Assembly: GCF_001865575.2 (NCBI RefSeq)
Contig: NZ_CP017561.2
Span: 2,666,001 to 2,730,000 of the forward strand
Source of the DNA: Paraburkholderia sprentiae WSM5005
Lineage (GTDB): Bacteria > Pseudomonadota > Gammaproteobacteria > Burkholderiales > Burkholderiaceae
Direction: 5' to 3'
DNA: 64,000 nt
Within the stretch, counting starts at the first letter, position 1. Each line of letters opens with the position of its first letter. The position numbers and the translations under genes were made by a program. Positions 55,578 through 64,000 of this stretch are shown here, one piece after another. The notes below the pieces were generated by a model. It did not search any database. It was given only the letters and a program-made list of their open reading frames with translations, and was not told the DNA's origin.

Positions 55578-57038
55578 ATGCTACCCAAACACCTCCTTGC
55601 CGCGGTCATTGTCGCCAGCCTGTCGGCAGGCTGCGCTGTAGGCCCCGATTATGTCCGGCCCAACGTAGCGATGCCCGAGCAGTTCCGGGGCCAGGCCGCG
55701 GTCGATCACCGGCACGCGGCGGCCAGTGCCGACCTTGCCACCTGGTGGGGTGGTTTCGGCGACCCGCAACTGACACGGTTCGTGACGCTTGCTCTGGAAC
55801 AGAACCTCGATCTTGCGCAGGCAGCCGCGCGCGTCGCTCAGGCGCGCGCGGGACTCGGCGCGGCCAATGCCGCGCTGCTTCCCTCCGGCAATGTCAGCGC
55901 ACAGGCAGCGAGAGTCTATCAATCGGTTGAAACGCCTTTGGGACGCGTGTTGAATTCGACGCCCGGTTTCGATCGCCACGGCAGTGATTACGAGGCCGAT
56001 TTCAACGCCAGCTGGGAACTGGATGTGTTTGGTGGCCTGCGTCGCGGGCGGGAAGCGGCGCTCGACGACTACCAGGCTTCGGAAGCCGGCGCCGCGGCCA
56101 CGCGGCTGGCGGTGGCTGCGCAAACCGCCGATATCTATATCAGCATTCGTGGATTGCAGGCGCGTCTGAAGGTGGCTCGCAGGCAGTTGCGCACGCAGCA
56201 GGACCTGCTCTCGACCATCAACCTTCTATATAGCAAAGGACTGGCGGCCGACCTTCAGGTGAGCCAGGCCGAAGGTGCGGTGGCTCAGGTTCAGGCATCC
56301 GTCCCGGTCCTCGAGGCGGGTCTGGATGCGGCCATGAACGCGCTGGATGTGATGCTGGGCTCGCAGCCCGGCACGCATCGGGCGGAACTGGTCGAGGGCA
56401 GCGACATCCCGGCTGCTCCGCAGATCGCGGCAACCGGATCGCCGGGAGAGTTGCTCAGACGCCGGCCCGACCTGATCGTGGCCGAGCGTCGCCTTGCTGC
56501 ATCGAACGCACGCATCGGCGTGGCTGTTGCCGAGTACTACCCCAAACTATCCCTCAGCGGACTGCTCGGCAGCGCGACTTCGGTGGCGAGCGGCAACCTG
56601 TTCAGCAGTGGCGCGAATCAGGCCGCCGGCGTGCTGGGGCTGCGCTGGCGCCTGTTCGACTTCGGCCGCATCAATGCGCAGATCGAGCAGGCCAAGGGCC
56701 AGCAGGCAGAGATGCTCGCTGCGTACCGGCTGGCAGCGCTGCATGCGACCGAAGATGTGGAGAACGCTTTGTCGGCACTGGTCAAGCGCGAGGAGCAGGC
56801 AGCCGTTCTGACCCAGGGAGTGAACTCGCTCGGCCGCGCTCGAGCGGCCTCGTTCGCGGCCTATCAAAAAGGCGTCGTCAGCCTGATCGAAGTCTTGCAG
56901 GCCGACGACAACCTGCTGCGAGCCTCGGACGAGCGCGCGCAGGCGCAAACTGAATCGGCGCGCGCCGCGGTCGCAGCCTTCAAAGCGCTCGGTGGTGGTT
57001 GGCAGCCTCCTGAATACGAGGCAGTAGCCGCGAAGTAG
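55578..57038 (+). CDS. RND efflux outer-membrane lipoprotein (NodT/OprM type)
   Basis: A 486-residue TolC-like channel. The signal peptide ends in LSAGC with lipidated Cys19, then AVGPDYVRPNVAMPEQFRG, a hallmark of the family. Two repeats of the channel domain follow (LTRFVTLALEQNLDLAQAA; ELLRRRPDLIVAERRLAASNA). It completes the tripartite pump with the divergent fusion protein and RND subunit. Its start is just downstream of a TetR operator. Confidence 0.93.
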   Translation: MLPKHLLAAVIVASLSAGCAVGPDYVRPNVAMPEQFRGQAAVDHRHAAASADLATWWGGFGDPQLTRFVTLALEQNLDLAQAAARVAQARAGLGAANAALLPSGNVSAQAARVYQSVETPLGRVLNSTPGFDRHGSDYEADFNASWELDVFGGLRRGREAALDDYQASEAGAAATRLAVAAQTADIYISIRGLQARLKVARRQLRTQQDLLSTINLLYSKGLAADLQVSQAEGAVAQVQASVPVLEAGLDAAMNALDVMLGSQPGTHRAELVEGSDIPAAPQIAATGSPGELLRRRPDLIVAERRLAASNARIGVAVAEYYPKLSLSGLLGSATSVASGNLFSSGANQAAGVLGLRWRLFDFGRINAQIEQAKGQQAEMLAAYRLAALHATEDVENALSALVKREEQAAVLTQGVNSLGRARAASFAAYQKGVVSLIEVLQADDNLLRASDERAQAQTESARAAVAAFKALGGGWQPPEYEAVAAK

Positions 57039-57045
57039 CGATCCG

Positions 57046-57062
57046 ATGCACCGATAGTGCAT
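57046..57062. promoter_or_regulatory. Palindrome before the second TetR gene
   Basis: ATGCAC (57046-57051) and GTGCAT (57057-57062) flank CGATA. It lies just after the outer-membrane gene stop and 37 bp before the second TetR start, so it may be that regulator's own operator. Confidence 0.4.
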
Positions 57063-57098
57063 GGACATACATGAGACAGATTGCAGAGGCCTCGCCGC

Positions 57099-57716
57099 AT
57101 GCCACGCCAACGACTGACTCGGGCAGAAAACCGCGAGCAGACCCGCCAGCGCCTGCTCGACGCAGCGTACTTCAGCATTACCCGGAAAGGGCTGGCCGCG
57201 ACCAGCGTGGAGGACATCGCTGGCCACGCCGGCTACACCCGTGGAGCGTTCTACTCGAACTTTGGCAATAAGAGCGATCTATTTGTCGAACTGCTCCGAC
57301 TCGATCACCAACATATTCAGGAGAAGTTGCAGAAGCTGCTGGACGCCGCCCCATCCGGCGACGATCTGCACAAACAGTTCGCATCGTTGTATGCGCACTG
57401 CTACCGCGACAGCGACAACTACATCATCTGGTCCGAGGCACGTCTGCACGCGATGCGTGACTCGCAATTCAGGCAGTGGCTGAATGCGCTGTACCTAGAA
57501 AAACACCACATGATCGCGTACTTCATCGAACGGCTCTGCACGCGCCTAAACATCCCGTTATCAAGCTCTGTCGCCGATCACGCCCTCGCCGCGATTGCAT
57601 TGATGGACGGCGTCCTCTATTTCGACATGACGATGCCCAATGATCTGCCGAGCGCGTCGGCCGAAGCGATTTTGTGCAACGTCTTTACGAAGATGTTCTT
57701 CCATCCATCGTCTTGA
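57099..57716 (+). CDS. Second TetR-family regulator
   Basis: A 205-residue regulator from ATG 57099 (MPRQRLTRAENREQ). HTH: RLLDAAYFSITRKGLAATSV, then EDIAGHAGYTRGAFYSNFGN, typical of AcrR-like TetR proteins. It follows the outer-membrane gene on the same strand by 60 bp and may also act on the efflux system, or on the convergent cat operon; neither is shown. Confidence 0.88.
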   Translation: MPRQRLTRAENREQTRQRLLDAAYFSITRKGLAATSVEDIAGHAGYTRGAFYSNFGNKSDLFVELLRLDHQHIQEKLQKLLDAAPSGDDLHKQFASLYAHCYRDSDNYIIWSEARLHAMRDSQFRQWLNALYLEKHHMIAYFIERLCTRLNIPLSSSVADHALAAIALMDGVLYFDMTMPNDLPSASAEAILCNVFTKMFFHPSS

Positions 57717-57828
57717 GCGCGATTTTTGTGAGGCCCCGCGGTCGTTCACGATCACGTTCGGACCGTGCGTTTTAAGGTGCCTCCCCAGGCGCGCCAAATC
57801 GAGAGCCGATCCGGCCGTTGGCAACGAA

Positions 57829-57856
57829 AGGCGGCGGCCGTGCCGCGCCGCCGCCT
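57829..57856 (-). terminator. Terminator of the catBCA operon
   Basis: A 9-bp stem, AGGCGGCGG with CCGCCGCCT, around a 10-nt loop. On the minus strand it is followed by TTTCGTT and lies 7 bp after the catA stop at 57864. Confidence 0.6.
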
Positions 57857-57863
57857 CGCGCGA

Positions 57864-58799
57864 TTACGCTTCGACCGAAGCGCGCAGACGATGGACGAGC
57901 TGATTGTCCTTGCCCTGGACCAGCGGCGTGATCGTGAAGTTGAACTCGATCTCGTTGTATGCATCGGCCTTCAGGCCCAGCGCCGCGCCACCGGTCTTCT
58001 CGACGACCGGCGGAATCAGCTCTTCGCGCGTGGCGTAGGCGAAGTCGTCCCAGATCAGCGGATCGCCTTCAATGTTGAACTGCGTGGTCAGCTTGCGATG
58101 GCCGTCACTGCTGACGAAAAAGTGCACGTGCGCCGGACGGTTGCCATGACGGCCCAGCCCGTCGAGCAGCCGCTGCGTCGAGCCGTGCGGCGGGCAGCCA
58201 TAGCCCACCGGCATCAGCGTGCGGAATTCGTACTTGCCGTCGGCGCCCGTCTTCACCGCGCCGCGCAGGTTGAAGTCGCTCTGCGCGCCGGTCGGATCGA
58301 AGTGCGAGTAGAAGCCCTTCGAGTTCGCGTGCCAGCACTCGACGATCGCGTCCGCGACCGGCTTGCCGTCCAGATCCTTGACCGTGCCGCGGATCACGAG
58401 CGGGCCCGCGTCTTCGTCCGGATTGATGTCGATCTTCGAGACGCCTTCTCGCACCGTCGCGCCGGCAACGTACAGCGGGCCTTCGATCGTACGCGGGGTG
58501 CCGCCTTCGAGACCGATCTGCTTGTCCTCGGCGTCCATACGGATGTCGAGGTACTTCTCGAGACCGAGACCGGCCGCGAGCAGCGCCGCTTCGCCGTCCT
58601 GACCGAGCTTGTTCAGATAGCTGACGCCGGCCCAAACTTCGTCGGGTGTGATGTCGAGGTCATCGATTGCCTTGAACAAGTCGCCCAGCAGACGGAAAAC
58701 GATCTGCTGGAAACGCGGGTTGCCGTTGTCGGCATCGACGTTGGAAGCGGCTTTCAGCAGATCCTGCACTTCTTTGGTTTCAAAAACTTTGACGCTCAC
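57864..58799 (-). CDS. catA: Catechol 1,2-dioxygenase
   Basis: A 311-residue intradiol dioxygenase that cleaves catechol to cis,cis-muconate. The non-haem Fe(III) ligands fall at the positions known for the family: Tyr164 (GFYSHFD), Tyr200 (GYGCPPHG), His224 and His226 (RPAHVHFFV). The helical N-terminal linker domain of catechol (not protocatechuate) enzymes is present. It is last in catB-catC-catA. Confidence 0.97.
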   Translation of the reverse strand: MSVKVFETKEVQDLLKAASNVDADNGNPRFQQIVFRLLGDLFKAIDDLDITPDEVWAGVSYLNKLGQDGEAALLAAGLGLEKYLDIRMDAEDKQIGLEGGTPRTIEGPLYVAGATVREGVSKIDINPDEDAGPLVIRGTVKDLDGKPVADAIVECWHANSKGFYSHFDPTGAQSDFNLRGAVKTGADGKYEFRTLMPVGYGCPPHGSTQRLLDGLGRHGNRPAHVHFFVSSDGHRKLTTQFNIEGDPLIWDDFAYATREELIPPVVEKTGGAALGLKADAYNEIEFNFTITPLVQGKDNQLVHRLRASVEA

Positions 58800-58878
58800 G
58801 ATGACTGTCTCCGGTTGGTATTGGGGGAAATGATGGCTTTGGATGCGCTCGCCTTCAAAGCGCGTCTGGCCGCTGGGC

Positions 58879-59169
58879 TCAGATGTCGTCGTCCCGAATC
58901 GACGACGGGTGACGACATAGAGGCGTCACCGAAATCTTCATGTAGGGGAACAGAGGCAAGCCGCACAGAATGTCGTGAAGTTCGGCATTGCTCTCTACCT
59001 CGAAGATGCTGTAATTCGCGTACTCGCCAACGACGCGCCAGATATGACGCCACTTGCCGCAACGCTGGAGGTCCTGCGAATAGGCCTTCTCGCGCGCTTT
59101 GATGTCGTTCGCTACTTCGGCTGGCATGTCGACCGGCAGGTGCACGTCCATTCGTACTTGGAAAAGCAT
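58879..59169 (-). CDS. catC: Muconolactone delta-isomerase
   Basis: A 96-residue enzyme starting MLFQVRMDVHLPVDMP, with REKAYSQDLQRCGKWRHIWRV, GEYANYSIFEVESN and LPLFPYMKISVTPLCRHP, all typical of CatC. It converts muconolactone to 3-oxoadipate enol-lactone. Placed between catB and catA. Confidence 0.97.
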   Translation of the reverse strand: MLFQVRMDVHLPVDMPAEVANDIKAREKAYSQDLQRCGKWRHIWRVVGEYANYSIFEVESNAELHDILCGLPLFPYMKISVTPLCRHPSSIRDDDI

Positions 59170-59196
59170 CGTTGAATCCTCTTGATCGAAATCCGT

Positions 59197-60360
59197 TTAG
59201 CGGGTGACTTTCATCAGCCCGTCTCGAGTGAATCGTTTGAGCTTCGCCTCGTCGAGTTCGATGCCGAGACCCGGGCCGTTCGGCACGGTCAGCTCGAAGT
59301 CGCTGTAATCGAGCGACGTGGTCAGAATTTCTTCGGTGATCAGCAACGGCCCGAACAGCTCGGTGCCCCATTGCAGATTCGCAAAGCTCGCGAACAGATG
59401 TGCCGAGGCCACCGTGCTGAACGCGCCCTCGAGCATCGTGCCGCCGTACAACTCGATGCCGGCGGCATCGGCGATCGCGGCCACGCGCTGTGCGGCGAAC
59501 AGGCCGCCGCTCTGTTCGATCTTGATCGCGAATACATCGGCGCCGCCGGTCTTCGCGATCTCGAACGCGCTGTCCGGGCCTTGCAAGACTTCGTCGGCCA
59601 TCAGCGCGACCGGGAAACGGCGCATCAGGCGCGCGAGCGCGGCGGCGGACGCGACCGGCTGCTCGACCAGATCGCAGCCCGCGTCGGCCAGCGCCGGAAT
59701 CGCCCAGGCGGCCTGGGTCTCGCTCCACGCCATGTTCACGTCGACGCGCACCGCCGCGCGCTCGCCGAGCGCTTTCTTGATCTCGGCGACGTGCCGGATG
59801 TCGGTCTTCAGTTCCTTCGCGCCGATCTTCAGCTTGAAGACCCTGTGGCGGCGCACGTCGAGCATATGCTCGGCTTCAGCGATGTCTTTCGCGGTTTCGC
59901 CCGACGCGAGCGTCCACGCCACCGGCAGGCGCTCGCGACGACGGCCGCCGAGCAGCTCGCTCACCGGCACGCCGAGGCGCTTGCCTTGGGCGTCGAGCAG
60001 CGCGGTTTCGAGCGCGCTCTTCGAAAAATGATTGAGCTTGACCAGCTTGCCGAGGTGCGCCATCAGCGCCTGGATCTGCGTCGCGTCCTTGCCGATCATC
60101 GCCGGCGCGAAGTACGCGTCGATCGCGAGCTTCATCGCTTCCGGGCTTTCCGGGCCGTAGGCCATGCCGGCTATCGTGGTGCCTTCGCCGATCCCGACGA
60201 CGCCGTCGCTGCAGTACACCTTGACCAGCATCAGCGTTTGCCCGTACATCGTGGCGACCGACAGCTTGTGAGGGCGGATCGTCGGCAGATCGACGAGGCG
60301 GGTTTCGATACGTTCGATGGTCGCTTGGGGCATGGCGGCTGCGGCGGGAAGTGAGTTCAT
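59197..60360 (-). CDS. catB: Muconate cycloisomerase
   Basis: A 387-residue enolase-superfamily enzyme that turns cis,cis-muconate into muconolactone. It shows FKLKIGAKELKTDIRHV (with the KXK base lysine), VRVDVNMAWSETQA, VEQPVASAAALARL and MADEVLQGP for the metal acids, and the C-terminal KIEQSGGL. First gene of catBCA; a CatR-type operator lies 60-74 bp upstream. Confidence 0.95.
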   Translation of the reverse strand: MNSLPAAAAMPQATIERIETRLVDLPTIRPHKLSVATMYGQTLMLVKVYCSDGVVGIGEGTTIAGMAYGPESPEAMKLAIDAYFAPAMIGKDATQIQALMAHLGKLVKLNHFSKSALETALLDAQGKRLGVPVSELLGGRRRERLPVAWTLASGETAKDIAEAEHMLDVRRHRVFKLKIGAKELKTDIRHVAEIKKALGERAAVRVDVNMAWSETQAAWAIPALADAGCDLVEQPVASAAALARLMRRFPVALMADEVLQGPDSAFEIAKTGGADVFAIKIEQSGGLFAAQRVAAIADAAGIELYGGTMLEGAFSTVASAHLFASFANLQWGTELFGPLLITEEILTTSLDYSDFELTVPNGPGLGIELDEAKLKRFTRDGLMKVTR

Positions 60361-60419
60361 TGGACGTTTTTATACCCCTCGCCCGTTTCGCCCGTCCAAT
60401 ACTTTTCCCGTCCATTTTC

Positions 60420-60434
60420 ATACCTTACGGGTAT
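60420..60434. promoter_or_regulatory. CatR/LysR-type operator of catBCA
   Basis: ATACCTTACGGGTAT is a 15-bp palindrome of the form ATAC-N7-GTAT (T-N11-A), the recognition pattern of CatR and related LysR regulators. It lies 60 bp before the catB ATG, about where an activator binds. No LysR gene is adjacent. Confidence 0.7.
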
Positions 60435-60608
60435 GGAGAGGCCGGAAAGCCCGCATTTCTATGGATTTGGCATCACACCATGCAAACTGCGTATTGAAGA
60501 TACAGGTCGATTTTCTCGCGCCAAACACGGTGTGCGTCACGTTTCGATGCATGCAGAGCATGGTGTGATCGCATCGCGATACACGGCAAGCCGCTGACGG
60601 ATCCGAAG

Positions 60609-62279
60609 CTATAGCTCACCGCGCGCGGCCAGCGCGGCGATCCGGTCGGCGGTGCGGCACGCGATCGCCTGGATCGTCAGCGACGGATTCACGCCGCCCA
60701 CGGTGGGAAACACCGAGCCGTCGCACACCCACAGGTTGCGGATGTCCCAGCTGCGGCAGTCCGCATCGACCACGCTCGTCGCCGGATCGTCGCCCATGCG
60801 CGCGGTGCCGTTCAGATGGCAGGTGTCGTTGGTCTCGCGCCAGATCTCCTTGCCGCCAGCGGCCGCGAGCGCCTGTTCCATGAAGTCGAGCGAATGCGCG
60901 ATGAGCCGCTTGTCGTTGTCGCACCATGAATAGGTGACGCGCGCGATCGGCAGCCCGTACTGGTCCTTCTCGTCGGCAAGCGTCACACGGTTGCGCTCCT
61001 GCGGCAGCATCTCGCCGACGATCTTCAGCCCCGCCTGGTGGTTGTACTTGAGCATCTCCGCGCCGAGCGCGTCGCCCCACAAGCCGCGACCGTTCTGCGA
61101 CGCGACCCACGCGTTGGGCAACGGTCCCTGGCTCATGTACGCATAGCCGCCGAAGAAATCCTTGCCCTTGTCCTCATAGTTCCAGTGCTCGGTGATCGAC
61201 AGCGACGGCGGCCCCTTGTACCAGCGGATGTCGTCATCGAAGGTGCCGTAGACGGCCTGGTTCGACTGCGCCATCAGATGTTTGCCGACGAGTCCCGAGC
61301 TGTTCGCGAGTCCGTCCGGAAAGCGGCTGTTGGCCGACATCAGCAACAGGCGCGGCGTCTCGATCGCGTAGCCCGCCACCACGACGTTTTTCGCGCGCTG
61401 GAATTGCCACCGCCCCTCGCGCAGATATTCGACGCCGCTGGCGAGCCCCGCGTCGTTGGTGACGACGCGGCCCACCATCGCGAGATCGCGCACTTCGGCG
61501 CCGGCGCGCACCGCGCGGGGAATCCACGTGACGAGCGCGCTTTGCTTCGCGTTGGTCGCGCAGCCGGACACGCAGAAGCCGCGGTACACGCACGGATGCG
61601 CGCGGCCGCGCGGCGCCGAGATGGTCGCGAGCGGCGTCGGGCTCCAGCCGATGCCGAGCGCCTCGGCGCCGCGCGCGAGCACCAGCGCCGCCGCGTTCAG
61701 TTCATGCGCGCGATACGGATAGCGCGGCCGCTTCGGCCCCCACGGATAGTTCACCGGTCCGGAGATTTTCAGTGCGTCCTCGACCTCGCCGTAGTAGCGC
61801 CACATCTCGCGCCAGTCGAGCGGCCAGTCGACGCCATAGCCGAGCACGCTGCGCGACTTGAACCACTCGGGCCGAAAGCGCAGCGACACCATCGCGAAAT
61901 GGACCGTGCTGCCGCCCACCGCCTTGCCGCTGTTGTTGTTGCCGAGCTTGAGCGGATTGTCGCCGTCGCAGATGCGCTCGTCGGTCCAGTACAGTTTTTC
62001 CTGATGCGCTTCGTCCGACGCGAACTCTTCGAGCGGACGCCACCACGCGCCGGCATCGAACGCGACGACCTTGAAGCCTTTCTCCGCGAGCCGGCACGCA
62101 AGCGTGCCACCACCGGCGCCCGTACCGACGATCGCGAAATCGACCTCTTCGCTGTCGGCGTACGTGCGCATCGGCACCCAGCCGCCGCGCTGGAACACAT
62201 CGGGTGCGCGGCCGTCCTTGCCGCGCGGCCGCTGTTGTGCGTCATCGGACACGGCGGTTCTCCTTCGCGGCGTGCTCAT
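60609..62279 (-). CDS. GMC-family FAD oxidoreductase
   Basis: A 556-residue flavoenzyme from ATG 62279 (or GTG 62252). The FAD motif is FAIVGTGAGGGTLACRLAE; GGSTVHFAMVSLR, CVYRGFCVSGCATNAK (a Cys cluster seen in membrane-linked sugar/alcohol dehydrogenases) and NGTARMGDDPATSVVD near the C terminus are typical of the gluconate-dehydrogenase-like GMC group. It overlaps the preceding subunit-3 gene, with which it probably forms a complex; substrate unknown. Confidence 0.88.
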   Translation of the reverse strand: MSTPRRRTAVSDDAQQRPRGKDGRAPDVFQRGGWVPMRTYADSEEVDFAIVGTGAGGGTLACRLAEKGFKVVAFDAGAWWRPLEEFASDEAHQEKLYWTDERICDGDNPLKLGNNNSGKAVGGSTVHFAMVSLRFRPEWFKSRSVLGYGVDWPLDWREMWRYYGEVEDALKISGPVNYPWGPKRPRYPYRAHELNAAALVLARGAEALGIGWSPTPLATISAPRGRAHPCVYRGFCVSGCATNAKQSALVTWIPRAVRAGAEVRDLAMVGRVVTNDAGLASGVEYLREGRWQFQRAKNVVVAGYAIETPRLLLMSANSRFPDGLANSSGLVGKHLMAQSNQAVYGTFDDDIRWYKGPPSLSITEHWNYEDKGKDFFGGYAYMSQGPLPNAWVASQNGRGLWGDALGAEMLKYNHQAGLKIVGEMLPQERNRVTLADEKDQYGLPIARVTYSWCDNDKRLIAHSLDFMEQALAAAGGKEIWRETNDTCHLNGTARMGDDPATSVVDADCRSWDIRNLWVCDGSVFPTVGGVNPSLTIQAIACRTADRIAALAARGEL

Positions 62280-62907
62280 GGGTGTCGGACCTCGCTTCGA
62301 CCGCCTCCCACGGATCGCGCCGGTTGAGGTACATGCGCACATAGCCGCGCGGGTTCGCCGGACCGCCGAAGCCGATCTCGCTCCACGCGTGCGGGTGCGA
62401 GTAGTAGAGGCCGCAGATGTCGTGCAGCACGCGCTCGCTGAAGAACAGCTTCGACGGCATGCCGCGCCACGCGGGGTTCGTCAGTTCGCCGCGCTGCATC
62501 TCGCCAAGCAGCGCGTTCTGCGTGTCTTGCGCGAGGCTCGCGAACGGCAGGCCGCCGCGCTCGCGGCACTCGGCGTCGAGCGCGGCGAGGCCGATGCGCC
62601 AGGCGTCGCGCATCGGCGGCAAGCGGGCGTCGCGGTAGCCGTCGTTGCTGTGGCCGGCGAGGCGCGCGTCGAGCAGCGCGGCGAGCGGCACAACCGGTTG
62701 CGCGTTCGCTTGCGGCACGACGCGGGCGCACAGCGACGTCACCGCGAGCCATTCGACCGCGTTGAAAAAGCGCGGCTCGAGCGGTGTCGCGAGGCGATCG
62801 GCGATCACCGCGCGGGTATGCTCGTCCCACGACGGCGTCGTGCGTTTGTCGAGCACGTCATAGTCGGGATAGCGGGTGGCTCGGGTCGAGCGTGGTCCGT
62901 TGGTCAT
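62242..62907 (-). CDS. Gluconate 2-dehydrogenase subunit 3-family protein
   Basis: A 221-residue protein resembling the small subunit of membrane gluconate 2-dehydrogenases: WLAVTSLCARVVPQ, then CGLYYSHPHAWSEIGFGGP and NPRGYVRMY near the end. Such subunits support the GMC partner in electron transfer or export. Unlike many homologues it has no twin-arginine signal. It overlaps the GMC gene by up to 38 bp and the membrane-protein gene by 4 bp. Confidence 0.85.
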   Translation of the reverse strand: MTNGPRSTRATRYPDYDVLDKRTTPSWDEHTRAVIADRLATPLEPRFFNAVEWLAVTSLCARVVPQANAQPVVPLAALLDARLAGHSNDGYRDARLPPMRDAWRIGLAALDAECRERGGLPFASLAQDTQNALLGEMQRGELTNPAWRGMPSKLFFSERVLHDICGLYYSHPHAWSEIGFGGPANPRGYVRMYLNRRDPWEAVEARSDTHEHAAKENRRVR

Positions 62908-63941
62908 TTTTCAGTCTCCCGTAGACGCAGCGCTGCGAGCCCGGCGAGCGCCAGCGCGGAAAAGCTCGGCGGCGCGGGCAGCGGCGGCCCGTCGAACAGA
63001 TTCTGGCTCCAGTTGCGCCAGCCGCCCTGGCGACGCGCGATCCCGCGCGCGTGAAACGCCGCGCCGATGAAGCCGAGCGCGGTCGTGATGCGCAACCACA
63101 GGCGCGTGTGCCAGCGCTCGCGCGGCGCGCTCATCGCGGCATGCGCGAGCAGCGCCGCGGTGACAGGCGGAATACTGACCGGCGCGTACATCGCGCGATG
63201 CTGGAATGCGCCCCGAAAATGCAGCAGCGCAGCCTCCCCCACCGTGCCGACGAGACCCGCGGCGACCAACAGGCCGAGCGCCTGGCCGGCCGGCATGCCG
63301 AGCAGTCGGGGATCGTCGGCGGGCTCGTCACGCAGCCGTTCGGCAATGGCGCCGAGCGCGCCCGACAGCAGCAGCGCGACCGGCGCGCCGACCGGCGCCG
63401 CGTGAAACAGGTTGTTCCAGCTCCAGCCGCCCGGCCGCTTCATCACGTTGTACAAATGGAAGCCCGTGCCGGCGATGCCCGTCGCCGCCGCGCTCAGATA
63501 GATCGCATGGCGAGCGCGATGCGTCTGGCCGCGGCGATCCGCGCCGCCATGCAGGCCCGCGGCGAGCGACAGACTCGCGCTGACGAGCGGCGCGAACATC
63601 GCGGGGTTGTCGAACGAGCCGCGGTAGTGCTCCATCGCGCTGTCGGTGAGCACCGAGAGCGCGAGCAGCGCGGAGCTGTGGTTGAAGGTGCGAGCCGCTT
63701 CGACGTGGGCCTCGACTTCGGTGCTGGGTTCGCTCGCCCGCAAGCGCGCCGGCGCACGCTGAAGGCTTCGGGCCGCGCGGGCCGGGGACGTCGCAGAGGC
63801 GCGAGGCAAGCGGCCGCGCGAGCCGGTCCCACGTGGTTCGCCACGCGACTCGGGCTGTCCCGCGCCACGCGCGGCCAATGCTGCCACGGCCGCCAGCGCT
63901 GCCGCCGTGTAAAACAATCCGGGTACGCGTGAAGAAGTCAT
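62904..63941 (-). CDS. Multi-pass membrane protein of the GMC operon
   Basis: A 345-residue protein with a hydrophobic N terminus (LFYTAAALAAVAALAARG), an Arg/Pro-rich loop and about seven further membrane segments (ALLALSVLTDSAMEHYRG, LSLAAGLHGGADR, GLIAAGLVGTVGE-like). Family unknown to me, but proteins of this shape sit upstream of subunit-3/GMC pairs and may anchor the complex. The stop overlaps the next ATG (ATGA). Left part of the operon only: the promoter lies at the window edge. Confidence 0.75.
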   Translation of the reverse strand: MTSSRVPGLFYTAAALAAVAALAARGAGQPESRGEPRGTGSRGRLPRASATSPARAARSLQRAPARLRASEPSTEVEAHVEAARTFNHSSALLALSVLTDSAMEHYRGSFDNPAMFAPLVSASLSLAAGLHGGADRRGQTHRARHAIYLSAAATGIAGTGFHLYNVMKRPGGWSWNNLFHAAPVGAPVALLLSGALGAIAERLRDEPADDPRLLGMPAGQALGLLVAAGLVGTVGEAALLHFRGAFQHRAMYAPVSIPPVTAALLAHAAMSAPRERWHTRLWLRITTALGFIGAAFHARGIARRQGGWRNWSQNLFDGPPLPAPPSFSALALAGLAALRLRETEK

Positions 63942-64000
63942 CGATGTCGATTCCTCGTGGGGAGCTGCTCTATTTGATGAGGTAGCGAGCGGCGTCGCTG

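Overview
The window reads as a beta-proteobacterial chromosome of the Burkholderia/Paraburkholderia type. The right-hand third holds recognisable core genes of that lineage: hemL-ribD-ribE, a catBCA catechol operon, an RND efflux system and a GMC dehydrogenase operon. These genes use very GC-rich codons. The left-hand 40 kb uses visibly more mixed codons and has many genes of unknown function and several broken genes, as expected of transferred DNA.

Region 1 (1-40.2 kb) is an integrated defence island. Near its left end are an XRE regulator with phased 15-bp upstream repeats and a large tyrosine recombinase with an internal helix-turn-helix. Its right edge is marked at 40140-40159 by what looks like the last 20 nt of a tRNA-Ser gene, followed at once by a strong terminator. 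Between these lie, left to right: a 1835-residue Hsp90/sacsin-type ATPase with a C-terminal nuclease-like domain; a GIY-YIG/DUF4357 protein coupled to a 31-codon ORF; a three-gene operon led by an endonuclease III-like Fe-S protein whose catalytic Asp region is not conserved; an overlapping SIR2 / 5'-nucleotidase pair; several small unknown genes; a McrBC type IV restriction system whose McrB seems to carry an EVE-like reader domain inside its motor; a TM0106-type nuclease-helicase with a divergent WYL regulator; a Rad50-like three-component (ABC-3C) nuclease system; and a four-gene unknown operon led by a HELLH metallopeptidase-like protein.

The island also holds decayed duplicate pieces. 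A frameshifted copy (17.8 kb) of a small gene intact at 32.1 kb lies near the intact 5'-nucleotidase (15.1 kb), while a remnant of the nucleotidase tail (31.4 kb) lies near the intact small gene.

Region 2 (40.2-42.9 kb) is a short accessory strip with a phage-like remnant, a polymorphic-toxin-like gene with a probable immunity gene, and a secreted protein.

Region 3 (42.9-64 kb) is core: a RidA protein, a Bcr/CflA transporter, haem and riboflavin synthesis genes, a 2OG-Fe(II) oxygenase, an efflux operon (TetR, membrane fusion protein, RND pump, frameshifted SDR) diverging from its outer-membrane lipoprotein and flanked by two matching 24-bp operators, a second TetR, catBCA with a CatR-type operator but no catR nearby, and a membrane protein / gluconate-2-dehydrogenase-subunit-3 / GMC oxidoreductase operon. 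No CRISPR array, rRNA or complete tRNA gene was seen.
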